Part shown: one piece after another, positions 53,059 to 62,149 of the stretch | How the letters are laid out: every line of letters begins with the position of its first letter | Position numbering within the stretch: the stretch's first letter is position 1 | Assembly: GCF_000328525.1 (NCBI RefSeq) | Contig: NC_019964.1 | Span: 3,100,001-3,164,000, forward strand | From: Halovivax ruber XH-70 | Lineage (GTDB): Archaea > Halobacteriota > Halobacteria > Halobacteriales > Natrialbaceae | Reading direction: 5' to 3' | DNA length: 64,000 nt | Notes under the pieces: generated by a model | What the model was told of the DNA's origin: nothing | Seen by the model: only the letters and a program-made list of their open reading frames with translations | Databases searched by the model: none | Program-made: the position numbers and the translations under genes

Positions 53059-53327
53059 CAGGCACCACCCTCGCCGTACGTGCGTTCGAGGTAGGCGACG
53101 ATGTTCTCACTCTCGGCCATCGTGACGCCGGTCGACTCGTCGACGATGACGGGGACCGTTCGCACGCCCGCGGCACGTTTGACCGCATTTCGCCGGGAGT
53201 GCAGCGGTTCGACGAAGTGAGAGTGGTAGTCGACGCCGAGGTCGTCGAGGACGCGAACGACTCGTTCACAGAACGGACAGCCCTGCAGGCGATAGAGCGT
53301 GATCGAGTCGGAAGCGGTGCTCGTCAT
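53058..53327 (-). CDS. Glutaredoxin-like protein
   Basis: An 89-residue protein of the glutaredoxin / GST N-terminal type. The redox motif CPFCERV (Cys17, Cys20) is followed by the cis-proline TVPVIVDES and an ESENIVAYLE helix. It could supply the thiols missing from the redoxin encoded directly downstream. Confidence 0.92.
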   Translation of the reverse strand: MTSTASDSITLYRLQGCPFCERVVRVLDDLGVDYHSHFVEPLHSRRNAVKRAAGVRTVPVIVDESTGVTMAESENIVAYLERTYGEGGA

Positions 53328-53603
53328 ATCACGACGTACGGAATCGCGTCCGAAAACGGTTGGCTTCCGGCACGGCTCGCCGGGACCGGCGACACCTCGT
53401 CGCTGGCAGGGTCACTGGTTCCGGAACGACATACGGGCGATGGCGCTCATTGGGACTCACTGGTGACGAGACGGCGTACGAGCAGGGAGTGGGTTTCCTC
53501 CCATAGCCCAGAATCGCCCGTATATCTGGAGGGTGAACGGCGAGCAGGTTGATTTCCCACATGACAAACGTTAATCGGGGGGAGTGCAAACTGCAGACAG
53601 CCA

Positions 53604-55007
53604 ATGGTGCTTCGATCGCTGACAGGGGCAGTCCTCGCGGCGTACGAGATCCCGTTCGTCGGAGTCAGTCTGACCGAGTCGACGGTGACGATCCTCGGGA
53701 GCGTCGCGATCGTCGCCCTCTTGCTCGGTTCGGCGTTCTTCTCGTCGTCGGAGCTCGCGATGTTCTCGCTCCCGAAACACCGCATCGACGGCCTCGTCGA
53801 GGACGGCGTACCGGGCGCTGAACGAGTGAAAGCGTTGAAAGAGGACCCACACCGCTTGCTCGTGACGATTCTCGTCGGGAACAACATCGTCAACATCGCG
53901 ATGTCCTCGATCGCGACGGCGGTGCTGTCGATCCACTTCGGTGGCCTCGTCGGCGTGTTGCTCGCGACGTTTGGGATCACCGCCATCGTCCTCCTCTTCG
54001 GCGAGAGTGCACCGAAATCCTACGCCGTCGAGCACCCCGAGTCCTGGTCGATCCGCGTCGCTGCTCCACTGAAAGCCACGGAGTACCTCTTGCTCCCGCT
54101 GGTCGTTCTCTTCGATTACCTCACTCGCTGGATCAACCAGCTGACCGGATCGAGCGGCGAGATCGAGTCGCCGTACGTCACGCGCGACGAGATCCAGGAG
54201 ATGATCGAGTCGGGCGAGCGCGAGGGCGTCTTAGAAGAGGACGAACACGAGATGCTTCAGCGCATCTTCCGCTTCAACAACACCATCGTCAAGGAGGTAA
54301 TGACGCCGCGACTCGACGTGACCGCCGTCACCGTCGACGACAGTATCGACGAGGCCATCGAGACCTGCATCCAGAGCGGACACGCTCGCATTCCCGTCTA
54401 CGAGAACAGCCTGGACAACATCCTCGGCGTCGTCAACATCCGCGATCTGGTCCGCGATCGTAACTATGGAGAGACCGACGACGGCGACCTGACGATCAAC
54501 GACGTCATCCAGCCGACGCTGCACGTCCCCGAGTCGAAGAACGTCGACGAGTTGTTGACCGAGATGCGCGAGAACCGCATGCACATGGCCATCGTCATCG
54601 ACGAGTTCGGGACGACCGAGGGGCTAGTGACGATGGAGGACATGATCGAAGAGATCGTCGGCGAGATCTTAGAAGGCGGCGAAGACGAGCCGATCGAGAC
54701 GGTCGACGACCGGACGATGATCGTCCGCGGCGAGGTCAACATCGAGGACGTCAACGAGGCCCTCGGCGTCGACCTCCCCGAGGGCGAGGAGTTCGAGACC
54801 ATCGCCGGCTTCATCTTCAACCGCGCCGGTCGCCTCGTCGAAGAGGGCGAGTCGATCTGCTACGACGGGATCGATATCCGCGTCGAGCAGGTCGAGAACA
54901 CGCGGATCATGAAAGCCAGGCTCAGAAAACCGGATCAGAACGAATCCGCGGACGGATCGGAATCGGAAGCAGATCCAGCCGTCGCAGAGAACGGCGACAG
55001 CGCCTGA
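53604..55007 (+). CDS. CNNM/HlyC-type transporter (DUF21-CBS-CorC)
   Basis: A 467-residue protein with the DUF21 membrane domain (first ~185 residues; ELAMFSLPKHRIDGLVEDG and LVTILVGNNIVNIAMSS are typical). Two CBS domains follow (VMTPRLDVTAVTVDD; DVIQPTLHVPESKNVDELL) and then the CorC_HlyC domain (GEEFETIAGFIFNRAGR...). Related proteins export Mg2+ or Na+/Mg2+. The C-terminal 30 residues are acidic and disordered. It is divergent from the glutaredoxin-like gene. Confidence 0.93.
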   Translation: MVLRSLTGAVLAAYEIPFVGVSLTESTVTILGSVAIVALLLGSAFFSSSELAMFSLPKHRIDGLVEDGVPGAERVKALKEDPHRLLVTILVGNNIVNIAMSSIATAVLSIHFGGLVGVLLATFGITAIVLLFGESAPKSYAVEHPESWSIRVAAPLKATEYLLLPLVVLFDYLTRWINQLTGSSGEIESPYVTRDEIQEMIESGEREGVLEEDEHEMLQRIFRFNNTIVKEVMTPRLDVTAVTVDDSIDEAIETCIQSGHARIPVYENSLDNILGVVNIRDLVRDRNYGETDDGDLTINDVIQPTLHVPESKNVDELLTEMRENRMHMAIVIDEFGTTEGLVTMEDMIEEIVGEILEGGEDEPIETVDDRTMIVRGEVNIEDVNEALGVDLPEGEEFETIAGFIFNRAGRLVEEGESICYDGIDIRVEQVENTRIMKARLRKPDQNESADGSESEADPAVAENGDSA

Positions 55008-55052
55008 TCGCCGTCGAATCCGACGAGCGACTCGTTTCTGACGAACGGCTCG

Positions 55053-55730
55053 TTATCCGACGAGTGACTCGAGTTCGGTCGCGACTCGCTGTGGCAAGAG
55101 GAGGCGTCGCGGCCCGGGAATATACTCGTTATCCGGAGTTCGATAGCGGAGCCTGACGATCGCCGACCCCCCGATCGACCGCGTCGAGACGGCCGACAGC
55201 TGCTCCAGATCGATCGCGTCTTCGGGCTCGTAGAGGAAGAGGACGCCTTCGTCGGGGTCGAGGACGCCGGTCGAGCGCATGAAGACGGCAGCGAGGAGAA
55301 AGACGACCGAGAGCGGGATCGTCGCCGCGGCGAGCATCTCGCCGACGTTACCCACGATGAGCGTGTCGAAACCGGCGATGAGCGCGCCCACGAACACGGC
55401 ACCGACGGCCGCGTCGATCCCGCGTTTGAGACGGGTGTCTGCCGCCTCGTCCGGCGTGTACTCGACGACGGGCAGGTAGCCGACGATGGTTGCGAGGCGC
55501 TGTGCCGAATTCCCCGCGATCGCGAGCGCCAGTACCGCCACGCCCGTCGCGACGAGTGCGCCGAGCAAGAGTACCTGCCCACCGACCTGGGCCGCGAGTC
55601 CGAGCAGGCGGCCGAAGACGATGAGGGCGAGTGCTCCGAACAGCGTTCCGACGCCGAGACTCCAGCAGACCCTGATCAGGGGAGAGGTGTCGGCATCACG
55701 ATGCCACTGAATGCGAGCCGCCTCTGTCAT
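55053..55730 (-). CDS. Hypothetical membrane protein
   Basis: A 225-residue protein with about five hydrophobic segments (residues 20-45, 50-72, 100-120, 125-145 and a weak one), then a soluble end with GSAIVRLRYRTPDNEYIPGPRRLLLP, a likely beta-rich domain. No family is recognised. It is convergent with the CNNM-type gene and lies 50 bases after the phosphate transporter in the same direction, so it may be in its operon. Confidence 0.72.
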   Translation of the reverse strand: MTEAARIQWHRDADTSPLIRVCWSLGVGTLFGALALIVFGRLLGLAAQVGGQVLLLGALVATGVAVLALAIAGNSAQRLATIVGYLPVVEYTPDEAADTRLKRGIDAAVGAVFVGALIAGFDTLIVGNVGEMLAAATIPLSVVFLLAAVFMRSTGVLDPDEGVLFLYEPEDAIDLEQLSAVSTRSIGGSAIVRLRYRTPDNEYIPGPRRLLLPQRVATELESLVG

Positions 55731-55780
55731 ACACTCACTCGCCGGCCGACGACAGTAGACCCTTCGGTCTCGCCGCGATC

Positions 55781-56968
55781 CTAGCCGACGACGAACTGGA
55801 ACGCGCTGAAGCCGCCGAAGCCGACGGCGAGCGCCCCGAGAAAGGAGAGGATCCACGCGAGGATCGTAAAGCCGATCTTCCGGACGCTGACGCCCCCAGA
55901 GCCGGCTGCGGCGAACCCGCTGCCGATGATGGAGCTGACCACGATTTCGTTGAAGGAGACGGGGATACCGAACAGGACGGCGGCCTGAGCGAGAGCGAAC
56001 GACGGGATGAGCGCCGCGATCGAACGGCGCGGACCGAGCGAGGAGTAGTCCTGCGAGATCGCCTTGATCATCCGAGGGGCGCCGGTCCACGAGCCGATCA
56101 ACAGCCCCACGCCGCCGCCGGCGAGCAGGGCGACGAGCGGGAGGCCGACGTCCTCGCTCAAGGGGACGAGCGGACCGACCGCCAGCCCGACCTGACTGCC
56201 GCCGGCGGAGAAGGCGACGAGGCCGCCCATGACGAGGAGGAACCGACGTTCGGTTCTGAGGGGGTCTGCGCGCATGCCGATCGTGATCGGGACGGCCCAG
56301 AGCACTGCGACGGCGACCGTTACCAGTATCGGGCCGACTGCGGCGGGACCGGGGATCGGCTCCCCGGCCGCCGCGGCGATCGAGGCCGCGGCGGTCCCCT
56401 CACCGAGAACCGCGAACTCGATGTTGGCGACGATGACACCGACCAGCACCCCGAGCAGGGCGACGAGCGTCCGCTCGGAGATCGGCTCGTCACGCAACGA
56501 CCGGGCGATGAGGTACGCGGCGAAGCCGCCGACGAACGGAGTGAGTATCCACATCGCCCCGATCTCGGTGTACTTCGCCCAGGCGGGATCGCCGCCCAGC
56601 GCCAGACCGACGCCGATCACCGAGCCGGTGGCCGTGAAGGCAGTCGCGATCGGGTAGCCGGTGAAGACCCCGGCTGCGACGAGAGCGGCAGCGATCGAGA
56701 GCGCGAGCGTCGCCGCCGCCGGCGAGAGTGAGACGCCGGCGATGAGATCCCGACCCATCGCCTCGGAGACGTTCTGTCCCTGGAGAATCGCCCCGGAGAT
56801 GCCGAGCAACCCGACGAGAAAACCAGCTCGCATCACCGAAATCGCGTTCGCGCCGACCGCCGGTGCGAACGGTGTCGACCCGCTGGAGCCAGCACCGATC
56901 GACCAGGCCATGAAGAGGCTGGCGCCAGCGGCGACGAGGAACGTCCCCAGCGTGACGATGTCGACCAT
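55781..56968 (-). CDS. Inorganic phosphate transporter (Pit family)
   Basis: A 395-residue phosphate:cation symporter with about ten helices. The duplicated Pit signatures are visible as FAPAVGANAISVM near residue 35 and VSFNEIVVSSIIGSG near residue 340, each with the conserved polar pair of the GANDxxN-type motif, slightly altered. Glycine-rich helices dominate. It is a low-affinity phosphate importer by family. Confidence 0.92.
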   Translation of the reverse strand: MVDIVTLGTFLVAAGASLFMAWSIGAGSSGSTPFAPAVGANAISVMRAGFLVGLLGISGAILQGQNVSEAMGRDLIAGVSLSPAAATLALSIAAALVAAGVFTGYPIATAFTATGSVIGVGLALGGDPAWAKYTEIGAMWILTPFVGGFAAYLIARSLRDEPISERTLVALLGVLVGVIVANIEFAVLGEGTAAASIAAAAGEPIPGPAAVGPILVTVAVAVLWAVPITIGMRADPLRTERRFLLVMGGLVAFSAGGSQVGLAVGPLVPLSEDVGLPLVALLAGGGVGLLIGSWTGAPRMIKAISQDYSSLGPRRSIAALIPSFALAQAAVLFGIPVSFNEIVVSSIIGSGFAAAGSGGVSVRKIGFTILAWILSFLGALAVGFGGFSAFQFVVG

Positions 56969-57111
56969 CTACTCGCCCGTACCGGCGGGGGGTACAAGTG
57001 TGTGCCGACCGACGCAACGTGTTCGGGGGTCGCCACGGCAGGACCGACGCGCGATGAGAACGTGTGCCGAGAGTGAGAGTGAATGAGTGAGAGAGACGCG
57101 CGAACGCAGCC

Positions 57112-57831
57112 TCAGGTCGTCGTGGAGCGCGAACTGTCTTCGGGCTCCGGCGGGGGTTCGGCCCCTTCGATCGCTTCGGCGGCCTCGGTGTCCTTCTCGG
57201 TCTCGACGTGCCAGCGGTCGATCTCGTCGTCGAGGTCGGCGAGCGTCGCCGAGACGCGCTCTTTGAGTTCGTCGTCGTTGACGTTGACCTCGAAGACGAA
57301 CTCCTCGGTGCCGTTGCCCCGTCCCGACTGCTGGACGTTGGCGCTGATCAGTTCGTTGTCGAAGTAGTAGGGCGCCAGCTGGGTCATCACTCGCTGGTAA
57401 ACGGTGTCCTCGACGCGGCGGATCGCCTTGCGGCTGGCGGAGTCGGCGGCGCGCGCGACGTAGTCGATCGACTCGCGCCAGTTGTTGACGGCTTCGTCGG
57501 CGTCGTCGTCCTCGAGTGCCCGGTAGGACTCCGAGAGTTTTTCGCCGGCGGTTTTGATGTCCTCGTCCGGGTCCTTCCCGGCTTTTTCGCCCTTTCCTTC
57601 CTCGACACGAGCCTGTTCGGCGGTCTTCTCGCTGACGTGGCTGTCCAGCCGTTCGTGACTCTTTGGACGCCACTCCTCCCACTCGACGAAGGCGTCAGCG
57701 TACTGGCTTCCGACGTCGGTCTCGGCGTCGTGGGCGTCCGCTTCCCGAAGGGCAGCGGTGATCCGTTCGCCATGCTCGACGACGTCGCCCCAGTCGCCGC
57801 GGATCTTGAACCCGGAGATGCTCTCTTCCAT
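57112..57831 (-). CDS. Conserved haloarchaeal protein (DUF5828-like)
   Basis: A 239-residue, highly charged, mostly helical protein without a known function (DUF5828-like, assignment from memory). It starts MEESISGFKIRGDWGDVV, has a Lys/Glu-rich centre (about residues 60-100) and a compact segment AVNNWRESIDYVARAADSA. The C-terminal 25 residues are Glu/Pro-rich. It is divergent from upp. Confidence 0.78.
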   Translation of the reverse strand: MEESISGFKIRGDWGDVVEHGERITAALREADAHDAETDVGSQYADAFVEWEEWRPKSHERLDSHVSEKTAEQARVEEGKGEKAGKDPDEDIKTAGEKLSESYRALEDDDADEAVNNWRESIDYVARAADSASRKAIRRVEDTVYQRVMTQLAPYYFDNELISANVQQSGRGNGTEEFVFEVNVNDDELKERVSATLADLDDEIDRWHVETEKDTEAAEAIEGAEPPPEPEDSSRSTTT

Positions 57832-57983
57832 CCGACTGGCGCGGGTCTATGACTCGCGTCGTTATAAACTTCGTCGCCGAAAGGGCCGGGCGTGCCACGA
57901 GTCACCACGGCCCGGGACCGACCCTGTCGGATCGATGGGCGGCCCGACCGAGCGTTCCGGGCGATGCTGGGATCACCCGACAG

Positions 57984-58015
57984 GTCGCCGCCGCGACACG
58001 GACGGTGGCGGCGAC
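57984..58015. repeat. 9-bp perfect inverted repeat upstream of upp
   Basis: GTCGCCGCC and GGCGGCGAC are separated by 14 bases, 45 bases before the upp start. It could be an operator or an RNA hairpin if the transcript starts upstream. Confidence 0.6.
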
Positions 58016-58059
58016 GCGAGACCGCAAGGTTCAGGCAGGCACTGGTCCGAATACCTTGC

Positions 58060-58737
58060 ATGCCAATCGAAGACCGTGACGACGCCTACCTCGTCACGCA
58101 CGGGCTCGCCAGCGATACACTCTCTCGGCTCCGATCGGTCGAGACCGAACAGGTCGCGTTCCGGAAGGGACTGGTGAAACTGGGCCGACTCTGTGGCTAC
58201 GAGATCATCGACGGCCGGATGGAGACGGAGTACGTCGAGATCGAGACGCCGCTCGAACCGACGATGGGCGAGCGCGTCAAAGGGCTCGACGACGTCGTCA
58301 TCATCAACGTCCTCCGGGCCGCGACGCCGTTCGTCGAGGGACTGCTGAAGGCGTTCCCGCGCGCCCGCCAGGGCGTCATCAGCGCCAGCCGGGACGAGTC
58401 CGGCGGCCGCGCCGAGGACGGGTCGTTCCCGATCACCATCGACTACGTCAAGCTCCCCGAGATCACCGAAGACGACACCGTCATCGTCGCCGATCCGATG
58501 CTCGCGACCGGGTCGACGATGAACGCCGTTCTCGACCACGTCGTCGAGAACGCGCCCGAACCGGAGCACCTAATCGTCCTCTCGGCCGTCTCGGCCCCCG
58601 AAGGACTGCTCCGCGTCGGCGATGCGTTCCCGCAGGCCGACCTTCTCACCGTCTCGATCGACGACTATCTCGACGACGACGGCTACATCGTCCCCGGACT
58701 CGGCGATGCCGGGGATCGGGCGTTCCGGACGACGTGA
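58060..58737 (+). CDS. upp: Uracil phosphoribosyltransferase
   Basis: A 225-residue PRTase that makes UMP from uracil and PRPP. The PRPP-binding loop [10 protein letters not shown] starts at residue 145. The uracil-recognising C-terminus is seen as [36 protein letters not shown], with the conserved Arg, lies near residue 88. With the NCS2 permease at 13048 it gives an uptake and salvage route. The ATG at 58060 is chosen because [15 protein letters not shown] is the usual N-terminus. Confidence 0.96.
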   Translation: MPIEDRDDAYLVTHGLASDTLSRLRSVETEQVAFRKGLVKLGRLCGYEIIDGRMETEYVEIETPLEPTMGERVKGLDDVVIINVLRAATPFVEGLLKAFPRARQGVISASRDESGGRAEDGSFPITIDYVKLPEITEDDTVIVADPMLATGSTMNAVLDHVVENAPEPEHLIVLSAVSAPEGLLRVGDAFPQADLLTVSIDDYLDDDGYIVPGLGDAGDRAFRTT

Positions 58738-58776
58738 GCGCGGTTCGGAGCGAACGCAGTGAGCGAGAAACGCGGA
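58738..58776. repeat. Dispersed GC-rich repeat, copy 2
   Basis: Begins GCGCGGTTCGGAGCGAACG, directly after the upp stop codon (its first base is the base after TGA's last codon position). It matches 24795-24832 apart from a few bases. Confidence 0.8.
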
Positions 58777-58862
58777 AAACCGAGCGGCGAAGCCGCGAGG
58801 AGCAAGGCGTTCACTTCATTCACGTCTCGGTAATCGAGCAGTGAGGGTAGCGAACCGCGAGG

Positions 58863-59060
58863 TCACGACGAGCAGGTATCGATACCGAGTAGCGCGTTCA
58901 CCGGACAGCGGCCGATCACGACGGTCGCCAGCAGGTCGCTCCCGGCGAGGAAGGCGAGTGTCCCGGCCGTCGAATCGCGCCGCCGATAGCCGACGACGAG
59001 CAGGACGAGGGCGACCAAAACGCGAAGCGCACGATCGAATCCACCGACGTTTCGGTCCAT
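58863..59060 (-). CDS. DUF2892/YgaP-like small membrane protein
   Basis: A 65-residue membrane protein. It begins MDRNVGGFDRALRVLVALVL and ends CPVNALLGIDTC, the two ends of the YgaP-type DUF2892 domain, with two hydrophobic helices between. In some bacteria this domain is fused to a rhodanese; here it stands alone. The role is unknown. Confidence 0.88.
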   Translation of the reverse strand: MDRNVGGFDRALRVLVALVLLVVGYRRRDSTAGTLAFLAGSDLLATVVIGRCPVNALLGIDTCSS

Positions 59061-59190
59061 ACCCGGGCGTTCGTGGAGAAGCGAGTTAGTAGTCAGGGAC
59101 GATTCACGGACGGAGGAGTCACGGATCTCGGCTGCCGACCACGTGCCGTCGAAACCAAGACGAACCGGCTAGGCCGGACTGCGAACGCCG

Positions 59191-61380
59191 TTACGCGTCG
59201 TCGGCTGACTCGTCGTCGGTTTCGTCTTCATCCTTCTCGTCCTCGCCCGTGTCGCCAGCGGCGGACAGGCCAGCGTTCGGTTCGCGTTCGAGCGCCGGTG
59301 GGACGTCTTTCCGGTCGGAGTAGCCGTCGAACCAGCGGACGATCCGCTCGATTCGGTCCACGACGTGGCCCGGTTCGCCCGACCGCGAGAGTTCGTGCCC
59401 TTCGCGAGGGTACCGGACTAGACGGGTGTCGACGCGGTGTTTCTTCAGGCCGGTGTAGTAGAGTTCGGCGCCGTTGGCGGGCGTCCGGTAGTCGCGATCC
59501 GAGTGGACGAGGAGCGTCGGCGTGTCGACCTCGGGGGCGAGCGAGACCGGCGAATGCTCCCAGAGGAACTGTGGCTCCTCCCACGGGGTGGTGCCGAAGT
59601 CGTATTCGACGAGTTTGTACGCGCCGTCGGTCGAGCCATAGAAGCCGGTGAGGTCGTAGACGCCGCGCTGGGCGACCGCAGCGGTGAAGCGGTCGGTGCG
59701 CCCGACCGCCCAGGCGGCCATGTAGCCGCCGAAACTGCCGCCGGTGACGTACTGCTCGTCGGCGTCGATCTCGGGGCGCTCGCTCACCACGTCGGCGCCT
59801 GCCAGAACGTCCTCGAGGGTTTTGTCGCCCCAGTCGCGGTAGGTGGCCATCGCATAGTCCTCGCCGTAGCCCGTCGAGCCGCGCGGGTTCGACCAGAAGA
59901 CGGCGTAGCCGTTGGCCGCGAGCGTCTGGAACTCGTGCCACATCGTGCCCGACGTCGTCCACTGGACGTGCGGCCCGCCGTGGATCTCGACGACGAGTGG
60001 GTACGGTTCCTCGCCGATCGCGTCGGCGCCACCACCGTCGCCGTTTGTATCGTCGCGGTCAGCGTCGTCGGCCGATTCAACGCCAGACGGCGGGGTCAGC
60101 AGCCAGCCCTGACACTCGGCGCCGTCACTCTCGAACCACAGTTCCTCGGGTTCGGCGACCGCGTGCGCCGCGAAGTAGTCGGCGTTGACGTCGGTGAGGC
60201 GAGTCGGATCGCCGCCCGAGCGGTCGGCGAGGAAGACGTCGCCGGGGTGGTCCCACTCGCTCTGCGTGACGGCCAGGTGGTCGTCACCGACGGAGAACCC
60301 ATCGACGTGACTCCCGTCGTCGTAGACACGGTCCGGATCGGCGCTCGCGTCGCCGGGCGCGGACCACAGGCAGACCGCCCCTTCATCGGGCGTCGCGAAG
60401 AAGAGCGACTCCTCGTCCGGCCCCCACTGGAAGCCGCCGCCGTGGGCGAGCGTCCGGTCGAGTGGATCCGTCGGAACCACTTCCTCGCCGGTCTCGGTGT
60501 CGTAGACGACGATGTCGACCTGTCGCATCGTCATCCGCTCTTCGGGCGTGCGCGGGAACGCGACCAATCCATCGGTCGTCGCCTCGATCATCCCACCCCA
60601 GCCGATCGTCTGCGTGAGAACCTCGGGGTCGGCGTCCGCGCCGAGCGGATGCGCGTAGATGTCGAGGACGACCGAATCGTCCGGGACATCCTCGTCCGCG
60701 GGCTTGCTCGCGTAGTAGATCGTCTCGTCGTCGCCCCACGCGGCACCGATGTAGTCCGTGTCGCCGTCGGTGAGGCGCGTGAGCGCATCCTCGCGCGACG
60801 GGTCGTCGCCCGCCGCCTCGGCGGCCGCGATCGCCCGTTCGACGTCCAGCACGTAGACGTGGTTTCGCTTCCCGTCGGCGTACTGTTGCATCGAGCGGAA
60901 GTTGAGCCGGTCGATGACCCGCGGATCCGGCGTCTCGGGTTCGAAGTCCGGCTCGACGGACAGGTCACGGCCTTCCTCGCGATCCTCGGGAGTCGACGCC
61001 TGCGTGAAGACGATGCGCGAGCCGTCGGGACTCCACTCGATGCCGGCGACGCCGCCAGCGACCTCGGTCACCTGACGCGCCTCGCCGCCCGCAGTCGGAA
61101 GGACCCACAGCTGCGGGCGGTCGTCGTCGGCCCCGCGCGTGCTCACGAACGCCAGGTACTCGCCGTCCGGGCTCCATCGGGGCTGGCTGTCGACGCCCTC
61201 GGAGACGGTGAACTGTCGGGGCTCACCGCCGTCGGTCGGGACGACGTGAATCGTCGCGACGGAGGACTGGTCGTCGTCGGCCGCCTGCCGGACGAACGCG
61301 ACCCGCTCACCGTCGGGAGACAGTCGCGGATCGCCTACCTGCACGAGGGTGTGCAAATCTGACGCGTCAATCGGATGCAT
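59191..61380 (-). CDS. S9-family prolyl oligopeptidase-like peptidase
   Basis: A 729-residue serine peptidase of the acylaminoacyl-peptidase/dipeptidyl-peptidase type. The first ~450 residues form a WD40-like propeller with repeated SPDGxxxAF and WSPDG motifs. The alpha/beta-hydrolase domain has the nucleophile in GGSFGGYMA (Ser549), VEIHGGPH before it, and the LVHSDRDYRTP (Asp) and YPREGHELS (His) motifs after it. An acidic tail ends the protein. A TATA box at 61404-61412 supports the ATG at 61380. Confidence 0.94.
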   Translation of the reverse strand: MHPIDASDLHTLVQVGDPRLSPDGERVAFVRQAADDDQSSVATIHVVPTDGGEPRQFTVSEGVDSQPRWSPDGEYLAFVSTRGADDDRPQLWVLPTAGGEARQVTEVAGGVAGIEWSPDGSRIVFTQASTPEDREEGRDLSVEPDFEPETPDPRVIDRLNFRSMQQYADGKRNHVYVLDVERAIAAAEAAGDDPSREDALTRLTDGDTDYIGAAWGDDETIYYASKPADEDVPDDSVVLDIYAHPLGADADPEVLTQTIGWGGMIEATTDGLVAFPRTPEERMTMRQVDIVVYDTETGEEVVPTDPLDRTLAHGGGFQWGPDEESLFFATPDEGAVCLWSAPGDASADPDRVYDDGSHVDGFSVGDDHLAVTQSEWDHPGDVFLADRSGGDPTRLTDVNADYFAAHAVAEPEELWFESDGAECQGWLLTPPSGVESADDADRDDTNGDGGGADAIGEEPYPLVVEIHGGPHVQWTTSGTMWHEFQTLAANGYAVFWSNPRGSTGYGEDYAMATYRDWGDKTLEDVLAGADVVSERPEIDADEQYVTGGSFGGYMAAWAVGRTDRFTAAVAQRGVYDLTGFYGSTDGAYKLVEYDFGTTPWEEPQFLWEHSPVSLAPEVDTPTLLVHSDRDYRTPANGAELYYTGLKKHRVDTRLVRYPREGHELSRSGEPGHVVDRIERIVRWFDGYSDRKDVPPALEREPNAGLSAAGDTGEDEKDEDETDDESADDA

Positions 61381-61403
61381 ACCCCGTGGCAACAGGCGAC
61401 ATC

Positions 61404-61412
61404 GATTATACG
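61404..61412 (-). promoter_or_regulatory. TATA box of the S9 peptidase gene
   Basis: The minus strand reads CGTATAATC, centred about 28 bases before the ATG at 61380. Confidence 0.6.
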
Positions 61413-61517
61413 TTTCGCTTCGAAGGTGGATGGCGTCGCGATGGACCGATTCGTGGGGCCGATGGAGACGGTCGCTCACCAGTCCGGATCGAACGCGGAC
61501 GCAGAGTGAGACGGCGC

Positions 61518-62123
61518 TCAATCGAGGTTCGCCCGCCCGCTGGTCGCGCTCCGGAGTCGGTCGCGAAAGGCGTCGGCCTCGGCGACCGGAACGTCGACGG
61601 CGAACGTCACGGCCTCAGCGTATTCGGCGTCGATGTCGTAGCCCTCGCTCTTGATGATGGCCCGAACCGTCCCCGAGTCGTCGTAGTCGACGCCGATCAC
61701 GACCCGCTCGTGGGGTCGCCGTTCCACCACGCCGGCGGCCTCGAGGGCGTCTTTCACGGCCTGCGAGTACGCCCTGACGAGACCACCGACGCCGAGGTTC
61801 GTCCCGCCGTAGTAGCGCGTGACGACGACGGCGACGTTCTCGAGTTCCTGTCCTTGCAGGACCGAGAGGGCGGGTTTGCCGGCAGATCCCGACGGTTCGC
61901 CGTCGTCGCTCGAATACTCACGGAGAAAGTCGGCGTCCGGATCCGTCCGCACGCGGTAGGCAGGGACGTTGTGCGTCGCGTCGGCGTAGGTCTCGCGAAC
62001 TTCGTCGACGAAGTCCTCGGCGGCAGCCACCGACTCGACGGGGCGGACGTGGCCCAGAAACTCCGATCCCTGCACCTCGAAGCTGGCGGTGGCGGCCTCG
62101 GCGACGGTGGTGTACGAATCCAT
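61518..62123 (-). CDS. IMPACT/YigZ family protein
   Basis: A 201-residue protein of the IMPACT (UPF0029)/YigZ family. SEFLGHVRPVESVAAAEDF, YSSDDGEPSGSAGKP and VVVTRYYGGTNLGVGGLVRAY (the family signature, given in part) are present, followed by a DUF1949-like ferredoxin-fold C-terminus. The role is unclear; the eukaryotic IMPACT protein regulates GCN2. Confidence 0.93.
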   Translation of the reverse strand: MDSYTTVAEAATASFEVQGSEFLGHVRPVESVAAAEDFVDEVRETYADATHNVPAYRVRTDPDADFLREYSSDDGEPSGSAGKPALSVLQGQELENVAVVVTRYYGGTNLGVGGLVRAYSQAVKDALEAAGVVERRPHERVVIGVDYDDSGTVRAIIKSEGYDIDAEYAEAVTFAVDVPVAEADAFRDRLRSATSGRANLD

Positions 62124-62149
62124 GGCGAACGAGGGACGTCAGTTCTCGG

